Shown piece by piece: positions 34,226 through 40,183 of a DNA stretch of 40,183 bases (positions within the stretch are counted from its first letter, which is position 1; the number at the start of each line of letters is the position of its first letter). The notes beneath the pieces were generated by a model. It was given only the letters and a program-made list of their open reading frames with translations, ran no database searches and was not told the DNA's origin. Source of the stretch: Bacteroidota bacterium (GTDB lineage: Bacteria; Bacteroidota; Bacteroidia; Bacteroidales; PUMT01). A program made the translations under genes and the position numbers. The DNA is taken from positions 1 to 40,183 of the forward strand of contig PWHJ01000028.1 in NCBI GenBank assembly GCA_003554865.1, written 5' to 3'.

Positions 34226-35230
34226 ATGAAGAAAGCATATTTATACCCGGTTTCCGCCAGATGCAAAAAAGAGCATTACAATCCTTATTTAGACAATTTC
34301 ATGAACTCCATCGAGGAAGATTTTGTCTTTTTAAACCGTTACAGACCTTCCAATATAGGGCTTTTTGATATTTTTAAATATATAGGGAAAATTGACTATG
34401 TTTTTTTCCATTGGGCAGAGAACATATGTGAGAAAAAATTCGGTTTAATTCAAACTCTGTTATTGTTTTTATTAATACCTGTTTTAAAATTTAAAAAAGT
34501 TTATATAATATCTGTAGTTCACAACAAAATCTCACACTCAAATAATTATTATAAGCTAAAAAGATTGATATCAAAAAAACTTATAAAGCAGAGCTCTTGT
34601 ATTATCACACATTCTAAAGATGGAATACCTTTTATAAACTCGCTTGTGAAAAAGAAAAATAACATTGTGTTTTTCCCCCACCCTGTAATGGACGAAAGGC
34701 CCTTTCCTGACGTTAGAAAAGATATTGATGTTTTAATATGGGGCAACATTGCTCCATATAAAGGGATACATAATTTCCTTGAACAAATTGCAAAAAAAGA
34801 GTCCGCTTCAAACTGGAAAATAGTTATTGCTGGCAAGTTCTCTTCAAAAGCATATTATCAAAAAATCTTCAATCTTAAAACTGAGAATGTAAAAATTATT
34901 GACGACTATATAGATGACAATCAACTTAAATTGTTAATAACACGAAGTAAAATTGTCTTGTTTCCTTATCATTCGGATACAATTTTAAGTTCAGGTGCTT
35001 TTGCTAAATCGATCGTGTTTCCGGTACATATTATAGGCCCACGATGTGGATCTTTCAGTGATTTTGCTCATTTTAATCACATTGACACATTCAGTAACTA
35101 TAATGAAATGGTTAGGCTTATAGAGTCCAGGTTATCAGAAACAAACAATGCAAAAAAAGATTTGCCTGCAAAAATAATTAACCTATACTCATGGCAAAAA
35201 TTTGGAAAGACCTTATTATCAAACTATTAA
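34226..35230 (+). CDS. GT-B glycosyltransferase, GT4-like
   Basis: A 334-residue protein that looks like a GT-B fold glycosyltransferase. The N-terminal half holds YVFFHWAENI and VVHNKISHSNNYY, which resembles the acceptor-side HN motif of several GT4 relatives. The C-terminal half begins with DVLIWGNIAPYKGIHNFLEQ (about 169-188), followed by WKIVIAGKF and the conserved LLITRSKIVLFPYHSDTILS with SGAFAKS (about 230-260), where an E-x7-E motif is not clear. Coding DNA is markedly more AT-rich than the preceding export genes, suggesting separate acquisition. The sugar and acceptor are unknown; it belongs to the polysaccharide operon by spacing. Confidence 0.8.
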   Translation: MKKAYLYPVSARCKKEHYNPYLDNFMNSIEEDFVFLNRYRPSNIGLFDIFKYIGKIDYVFFHWAENICEKKFGLIQTLLLFLLIPVLKFKKVYIISVVHNKISHSNNYYKLKRLISKKLIKQSSCIITHSKDGIPFINSLVKKKNNIVFFPHPVMDERPFPDVRKDIDVLIWGNIAPYKGIHNFLEQIAKKESASNWKIVIAGKFSSKAYYQKIFNLKTENVKIIDDYIDDNQLKLLITRSKIVLFPYHSDTILSSGAFAKSIVFPVHIIGPRCGSFSDFAHFNHIDTFSNYNEMVRLIESRLSETNNAKKDLPAKIINLYSWQKFGKTLLSNY

Positions 35231-35273
35231 AATAGTAGCATTATTAAATACCTTAATTTAATAATATTTTATC

Positions 35274-36755
35274 ATGGCAAAATTTATATTCAGCAGACGT
35301 TCATTTATAAAAATGGCCTGCTTAGGAAGCATAGCAATAATTAAAGGATGCAGGAGCCCTGAGGATTCATATCCAATTAGCGAGCCCGGTCCAAAGCCTT
35401 ATATACCCTTCAGGGATATTACCTGGGAAGACATTTATACAGATGAGGTATATGATCATTATAACGGGATATTCCCCAATGAAAATAATTATGCCAACAA
35501 AGTATATATTGACCCCGAATATAAAGGCGGGGATTCTGATGGAACAATAGAAAAACCTTTAACATCATTACTTGACATTAAAACTGCAAAAGATACAGCG
35601 TACTTAGTAAAAAGAGGAACCACTCATTCTATAGATGGCCCTTATCGCCATACTATTGCTGCGGAAAATATAATGGTCGGTGCATACGGGGAAGGGCAGA
35701 GACCAGAAATTACCGACCGTGGAATTGAATTAAAGGGGCTTGGAAATGTGTTTAGAGATATTGTTTGTGATGGTGTCTCACTTGGCAGTTATGGAGACCC
35801 GGATGGTGATGAGAGTATTTTATTTAATGTTAAGACAAAAGGGATAGCTGTGTGGTCAAGAAATAACAAAATAATTGGATGTGAAGTTACAGAAGCGTCA
35901 ACAAATGGAATTTTTATTCAACAAAGGGATATGGATCAGGATAGCGATATGGAAATTGCATATTGCTATATTCATAAAATAAATCAACTTTGGTTTGGGC
36001 CTCCGCGGCAAAATCAAACAGTGGCCAGTGGCGACTGCATACAACTTGGAACATCTTTTCGTGGCGATTTTTGGTTGCATCACAATATACTTGACAGGTC
36101 TGACACAGGTAATAAGTTTTGCATAATATGCAATATCATCGGCTACGACTCTCCTGTTACCGGGACAATAGAAAATAATCTGTGCTTTGGTCCAATGAGC
36201 GACCCTGATTCAGGGAACATAATATATTTAGAACAAGGAGATGATTACATTGGCCCATTTACTATACGCAACAATATTTTAGTTGGCACATACGATGATG
36301 AATCTGGCAGGTGGACGGGGGGTGGAATAGTTTTAAGAGGAGCAAGCGCAAATATATATGGAAATATAATTAAAAATGTAAATACAGCTTTATCCATGAG
36401 CAATGATGCTGGAGCTCTCAATTATTTTTACAACAATACTGTAGTTGATATTACGGGTCAAAATATAATGTCAGCACCATTAACAGCATTGCATAACAAT
36501 ATTTTTGAAAGCAATTCATATTACATTGGAGATGCAATACAAGAGAATAATATATTTCTTGATACAGAATCACACAAACCCGAAAATATTTTTAAAGCTC
36601 CGGAAGAAGAAGATTACAGATTAAAAAAAGATAGCCCGGCAATTAACGCAGGTGTATGGAAAGAATATATGCACGATAACTGGGAGAAAGACATGCTGGG
36701 CCATGTCATTCCTCATGACGATACCATAGATATTGGTGCAATACAATATAATTGA
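35274..36755 (+). CDS. Tat-exported lipoprotein with right-handed parallel beta-helix fold
   Basis: A 493-residue protein. The N terminus SRRSFIKMACLGSIAIIKGC combines a twin-arginine motif (R8-R9, SRRSFIK) with a lipobox-like Cys26, so it is predicted to be a Tat-exported lipoprotein. After a linker rich in acidic and aromatic residues, the repeated short strands with N, G and I (for example IENNLCFG, IRNNILVG, IYGNIIKNV, YFYNNTVVDI, LHNNIFES) are typical of parallel beta-helix proteins such as polysaccharide lyases, epimerases and tailspike-like hydrolases. The end DSPAINAGVWKEY...DIGAIQYN is a common closing element. Location inside the polysaccharide locus points to trimming, epimerising or lysing the polymer; no active site can be assigned. 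Confidence 0.85.
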   Translation: MAKFIFSRRSFIKMACLGSIAIIKGCRSPEDSYPISEPGPKPYIPFRDITWEDIYTDEVYDHYNGIFPNENNYANKVYIDPEYKGGDSDGTIEKPLTSLLDIKTAKDTAYLVKRGTTHSIDGPYRHTIAAENIMVGAYGEGQRPEITDRGIELKGLGNVFRDIVCDGVSLGSYGDPDGDESILFNVKTKGIAVWSRNNKIIGCEVTEASTNGIFIQQRDMDQDSDMEIAYCYIHKINQLWFGPPRQNQTVASGDCIQLGTSFRGDFWLHHNILDRSDTGNKFCIICNIIGYDSPVTGTIENNLCFGPMSDPDSGNIIYLEQGDDYIGPFTIRNNILVGTYDDESGRWTGGGIVLRGASANIYGNIIKNVNTALSMSNDAGALNYFYNNTVVDITGQNIMSAPLTALHNNIFESNSYYIGDAIQENNIFLDTESHKPENIFKAPEEEDYRLKKDSPAINAGVWKEYMHDNWEKDMLGHVIPHDDTIDIGAIQYN

Positions 36756-36834
36756 ACATGTAGGGATTTCACTCGCTCTAAAAATAAGCAGTCAGTTATT
36801 TAAGATTAACAATCAAGTATATATGTTTTGTTGG

Positions 36835-36891
36835 ATGAACCCCCATGCTTGTACACCATATTTTGTCTGCCAAAGGCTGATGGGCGTTCAT
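36835..36891. repeat. Imperfect inverted repeat in the polysaccharide locus
   Basis: ATGAACCCCCAT (36835-36846) and ATGGGCGTTCAT (36880-36891) are reverse complements at 11 of 12 positions around a 33-base loop. It lies in the 171-base gap between the beta-helix and GT2 genes. No T run follows. It could be a processing site, a protein-binding site or a mobile-element relic. Confidence 0.5.
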
Positions 36892-36926
36892 TAATTTAAA
36901 AATAAACCTCTAAAAGACAAAATTGT

Positions 36927-37790
36927 ATGGGCAGTTATTTGATTATTTCACCTGTCAGAAATGAAGAAGCTTACATTGAAAAAACAATTAATTCAGTTTT
37001 GAACCAAACTATTAGACCCATTGAATACATAATAGTAAATGATGGTTCAACAGATAATACAGAATACATAATAAGCAAATATGTCAATAAACATAAATGG
37101 ATAAAAACCATAAAACGTCCCCCAAAGGATCATGCCCCCGGGGCTGGAGTTGTAAAAGCTTTTTATGAAGGACTAAATAATATTTCTTACAAAAATTGGG
37201 ATTTTATTGTTAAGCTTGACGGAGACCTTCAGTTTGAATCAAAATATTTTGAAATCCTTCTTCGAAGGTTTAATAATAACTCTAAACTTGGAATTGCCAG
37301 TGGAAAAACATACCAATACAGGAACGGGAGACTTGTTATGGATAGCATGCCTGACGATCATGTAAGAGGACCGGCAAAGATGTATAGAAGAAAATGCTGG
37401 GAAGATATAGGGGGGTTACGCAAAGTTCTCGGCTGGGATACTATTGATGAATTAAATGCCCAGGTATTGGGATGGGAAACTAAAAGCTACAAAGATCTGG
37501 TTCTAATTCATTTTAAACCAATCGGATATAAACAAAAGAATATATTCAAACGTGAAACAACAGCAGGTGAAAGACAACATTTTTTGGGTTACCTTCCAAC
37601 TTTTGCAATTTTTAGAGGAGTTTACAGAATGTTTCAAAAACCATATTTTATTGCAGGATTTCTAAACATATATGGTTTTTTAAACGCTCTGTTTTTTAGT
37701 AAATCTCGAATTAATGACCAAAATATTATAAATCATTTAAGAAAAAAGCAGAAACAAAGGTTATTGCTAAAGAGAAGACTTATCAACTAG
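36927..37790 (+). CDS. GT2-family glycosyltransferase
   Basis: A 287-residue GT-A fold transferase. It starts YLIISPVRNEEAYIEKTINS, with IEYIIVNDGSTDNT (about 32-45), the metal-binding DxD in VKLDGDLQF (about 95-103), MYRRKCWEDIGGL (about 152-164) and DTIDELNAQVLGWETK (about 171-186) placed where the catalytic base is expected. The C-terminal end is basic and has a hydrophobic region (about 225-260), suggesting membrane association. It sits 171 bases after the beta-helix gene and 78 before the next glycosyltransferase gene. The sugar specificity is unknown. Confidence 0.9.
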   Translation: MGSYLIISPVRNEEAYIEKTINSVLNQTIRPIEYIIVNDGSTDNTEYIISKYVNKHKWIKTIKRPPKDHAPGAGVVKAFYEGLNNISYKNWDFIVKLDGDLQFESKYFEILLRRFNNNSKLGIASGKTYQYRNGRLVMDSMPDDHVRGPAKMYRRKCWEDIGGLRKVLGWDTIDELNAQVLGWETKSYKDLVLIHFKPIGYKQKNIFKRETTAGERQHFLGYLPTFAIFRGVYRMFQKPYFIAGFLNIYGFLNALFFSKSRINDQNIINHLRKKQKQRLLLKRRLIN

Positions 37791-37868
37791 AACTTTTTTC
37801 ACCATTTATGCCCACAAACAAGATCAATCAAGCTAATATTCAGTAAGTTATCACATAACTTCAACTAA

Positions 37869-38978
37869 ATGGCACCCAAAAAAATTTTACATATAGTCCG
37901 GCAGTTTTATCCAATGGTTGGTGGAATCGAGAACTATGTCTTTTATTTATCACTTCACCAATTACGTTACGGTTATGAAGTAAGTGTTTTAACATTGAAC
38001 AGAGATTTCATGACAAAAAGAAAACTGCCACATTTTGAACTACATTCTTCAGGTATTAAAATTATTCGTATTCCTTATTTTTTCTTCAAAAAATATCCAG
38101 TTGCTCCGGGAGTATTTAAACATTTAAATAAATTTGATATAATAAATGTTCATGCAGTTGATTTTTTTGCCGATTTTATTGCATTAACAAAAATATTTCA
38201 TAAAAAAAAAATAATCCTGACAACTCATGGAGGTTACTTTCATACAAAATGGGGCCGTCTTATTAAAAAACTCTATTTTGCAACTGCAACAAAATTTACA
38301 GTTAGTTTATATGATTATCTAATAGCTTGTAGCAATAATGATTACAAAATTTTTAAAAAAATTTCCAAAAAAATTCTCACTATAGAAAACGGGGTTAATA
38401 TTGACCCATATTTAAATACTCCAAAAAAAATCAATAATAATGAGCTTTTGTATGTAGGCAGACTGGACCATCACAAAAGGATAGATCTGCTGATTAGCAT
38501 TGTAGCAAGTCTTAAAGAAAAAGGGCATTCAGTACATTTAAACATTGTTGGGCCGGATTGGAATAATATCGCTGCCAAATTAAATGATTATGCGAAAAAA
38601 CTAAATGTTCAAAATAGTATTTCCTTTAAAGGTGCTGTTAATCAAGACGAACTTAAAAAGTTATACTCAGAGGCTTTCCTTTTCGTTTCGGCATCGGAGT
38701 ACGAAGGTTTTGGGATTACAGCTATTGAGGCAATGGCATCAGGCACTCTTTGTGTTTTAAACAGAATTAAAAGCTTTGAAAAATTTCTCGATAATAATTT
38801 ATTTGGAAGTTTGTGCAATTTTCATGATAAAGATGAAACTGTTTTGTCAATTACTAAAATGTTAAATACAGATTATGTGACTTACACTAAATTAAGTCAG
38901 GCTGCGAGGGATTTTTCTAAAAATTATTCATGGAACACTGTAATCAAAAAGTATAATAAGATTTATAACGAATTTTAA
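37869..38978 (+). CDS. GT4-family glycosyltransferase
   Basis: A 369-residue GT-B fold transferase. The N-terminal domain opens with ILHIVRQFYPMVGGIENYVF (about 5-24), the usual GT4 glycine-rich acceptor-side loop. The C-terminal domain has ENGVNIDPY, LLYVGRLDHHKRIDLLI (about 192-208), FKGAVNQDEL and the nucleotide-sugar-binding SASEYEGFGITAIEAMASG (about 278-296) with the E-x7-E motif. Length is normal. It is the last plus-strand gene of the polysaccharide locus in this window, 21 bases before the convergent ATP-grasp gene. Donor and linkage are unknown. Confidence 0.92.
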   Translation: MAPKKILHIVRQFYPMVGGIENYVFYLSLHQLRYGYEVSVLTLNRDFMTKRKLPHFELHSSGIKIIRIPYFFFKKYPVAPGVFKHLNKFDIINVHAVDFFADFIALTKIFHKKKIILTTHGGYFHTKWGRLIKKLYFATATKFTVSLYDYLIACSNNDYKIFKKISKKILTIENGVNIDPYLNTPKKINNNELLYVGRLDHHKRIDLLISIVASLKEKGHSVHLNIVGPDWNNIAAKLNDYAKKLNVQNSISFKGAVNQDELKKLYSEAFLFVSASEYEGFGITAIEAMASGTLCVLNRIKSFEKFLDNNLFGSLCNFHDKDETVLSITKMLNTDYVTYTKLSQAARDFSKNYSWNTVIKKYNKIYNEF

Positions 38979-38999
38979 TTACTTTAAACAATTGGTTTA

Positions 39000-39905
39000 T
39001 TATAGGTGCTTTGAAGAAAGAGACCAATAGGAGCCAAGTTCAAAATCAAAACTTTCAGGCTCAAACCTGGCTAATCCAGAGCCGTCGTAATGAGTAAGTT
39101 CGCCGAAAAAAACCCGGCCATCGCAATAATAGAAATCAACCCTTACTGCATCGAATTCTGAAGAAATTTTCTCGGCAAGATTAATAAGATATTTCAAGTT
39201 TTCAGGTTTTTTAAACCCAATGTTTACGCTTTTATAACCAGGGTTAATGACAGGAAGCATATTCCATTCTATATCAAAATAAGCTGAATTATTTCCAGAA
39301 TCGAAGCGATTATCAGATACACGAATAAGACAACATTTGGAATTAAAACAGTAAAATTTGTAATCCAGCGGCAAGCTACCATCCCTGGTTTCAAGAAGTT
39401 TTTCTAAAATTATTTTTCTTTTAATATTTCTGTATGCCCATTCATAGTGATAAAAACCATAATTTGTTCGAAGCCATTCTTTGCATTTTCTTTTGATGTA
39501 TTCTTTGTAAACAGGTTTGTCTCCTTTATGAATTATGTGCATTCTGCTTCCGTGATTCGGTTTTATTACAAACCTGTCCGGCAAATCAGAAAATGGTATT
39601 TTACGCGGGTCACTGGTAACATAATAAACAGGAACAATTATTTTATTAGCTTCCTCATCCCCGAGAAGATTTTTTAAGTAGGCTCTAACTTCATATTTAT
39701 CTGTAGTTACAGTAAGAAGGCGATTTCTATCATAAAGTTTTTTCCATACAATTTTTTCATTGAAAGACCTTGGGTTATCCAAATTCAATTCATAACCGTT
39801 TCTTTCACGAAATAATGCTTTTAATTTACGGTAACCCCTGAGCCTGTCAATAAATAATTTAAAATCAGAATAAATTTTGTTTATTGACGGGGGAAAAAAT
39901 CTCAT
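39000..39905 (-). CDS. TupA-like ATP-grasp protein
   Basis: A 301-residue member of the TupA-like ATP-grasp family (PF14305), first named for teichuronopeptide synthesis and common in polysaccharide loci. Signatures: NLDNPRSFNEKIVWKKLYDR (about 42-61), DKYEVRAYL, DRFVIKPNHGS with basic residues for ATP binding, LPLDYKFYCFNSKC, and the metal/ATP region VRVDFYYCDGRVFFGELTHY (about 254-273). I chose the ATG at 39905; the frame is open to a GTG at 39956, which would add 17 residues. Such enzymes form amide or ester links between carboxylates and amines, so it may add an amino acid to uronic acids of the polymer; this is inference. Confidence 0.85.
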   Translation of the reverse strand: MRFFPPSINKIYSDFKLFIDRLRGYRKLKALFRERNGYELNLDNPRSFNEKIVWKKLYDRNRLLTVTTDKYEVRAYLKNLLGDEEANKIIVPVYYVTSDPRKIPFSDLPDRFVIKPNHGSRMHIIHKGDKPVYKEYIKRKCKEWLRTNYGFYHYEWAYRNIKRKIILEKLLETRDGSLPLDYKFYCFNSKCCLIRVSDNRFDSGNNSAYFDIEWNMLPVINPGYKSVNIGFKKPENLKYLINLAEKISSEFDAVRVDFYYCDGRVFFGELTHYDGSGLARFEPESFDFELGSYWSLSSKHL

Positions 39906-40136
39906 TAAATAAATCCTTCCGTCATCAGAAGCATAAGTGTTCAACCAGGCTTTCACTTTCTAATAATGGTATCTCAAGTGATTTTAACACTTTGATTAAT
40001 TAATATTATAAAGTTAACAAAAAATCAACTTTAAGAGATATTTTTTTCACAAAAACAATAACTTTACTAAAGTTTCGCACTAAATTAATATGCTAAAAAA
40101 CAGCAAAAAAAGATAAAAAAAGCAGCATGGTACTTA

Positions 40137-40167
40137 TGTTAATATACAGAATATTAGTATATTAACA
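40137..40167. repeat. Perfect 11-base inverted repeat near the right edge
   Basis: TGTTAATATAC (40137-40147) and GTATATTAACA (40157-40167) are exact reverse complements around nine bases. It lies in the AT-rich stretch 39906-40183, where I see no gene, and could be an operator for the ATP-grasp gene or for the next gene beyond the window. Confidence 0.55.
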
Positions 40168-40183
40168 GTGTAATCCAAAACAC

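Noticed and set aside
39906-39956. GTG start adding 17 residues to the ATP-grasp protein
   Set aside because: The ATG at 39905 is preferred in an AT-rich genome and fits the usual N terminus of the family, though the longer form cannot be excluded.

Overview
The window is chromosomal DNA of a Bacteroidota bacterium, most likely in or near the Bacteroidales/Marinilabiliales; no species can be named from sequence alone. The evidence is a SusC/SusD pair, lipoproteins with Bacteroidota-style lipoboxes, tandem LpxL-like acyltransferases, a FISUMP-domain lipoprotein, AT-rich leaders without Shine-Dalgarno sequences, and a TATATTTG -7 box in front of the tRNA gene. There is no rRNA, CRISPR array, phage or recognisable insertion sequence.

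Layout. (1) Positions 1-6119 hold the 3' end of a lipoprotein gene with its terminator, a 500-base AT-rich leader, then susC-like, susD-like and a near copy of the first lipoprotein, closed by a strong terminator. This is an outer-membrane nutrient uptake operon of unknown substrate. (2) Positions 6221-12812 hold a minus-strand export operon (membrane fusion protein, ABC ATPase, TolC-like channel) and, diverging from it, an NtrC-type sigma-54 activator overlapping its histidine kinase. No ABC permease is present. (3) Positions 12821-12990 are a 66-base tandem repeat. (4) Positions 13035-18040 are a compact minus-strand operon: mtaB, inositol monophosphatase, two LpxL/HtrB-type acyltransferases and a GT2 glycosyltransferase. 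(5) Positions 18353-20348 hold a nitroreductase, folC and a tRNA-Val with promoter and terminator. (6) Positions 20538-25421 hold a small outer-membrane protein, an exported SAM methyltransferase paired with an APC permease, and a lipoprotein with three FN3-like repeats and a FISUMP domain. (7) Positions 25455-28106 hold two tandem class C beta-lactamase-like serine hydrolases with a nearly identical central block. (8) Positions 28578-40183 are an exopolysaccharide or capsule locus: initiating sugar transferase, Wza-like export protein, Wzc-like kinase, WecG/TagA transferase, three further glycosyltransferases, a Tat-exported beta-helix protein, and a convergent TupA-like ATP-grasp gene. No Wzx flippase or Wzy polymerase is seen, so the locus probably continues past the right end or relies on genes elsewhere.

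Most of the content concerns the cell envelope: glycan import, efflux, lipid A-type acylation, surface lipoproteins and polysaccharide export. Housekeeping genes (mtaB, folC, tRNA-Val) lie in the middle. The most unusual items are the exported methyltransferase/permease pair, the export operon without a permease, the 66-base repeat, and the secreted beta-helix protein inside the polysaccharide locus.
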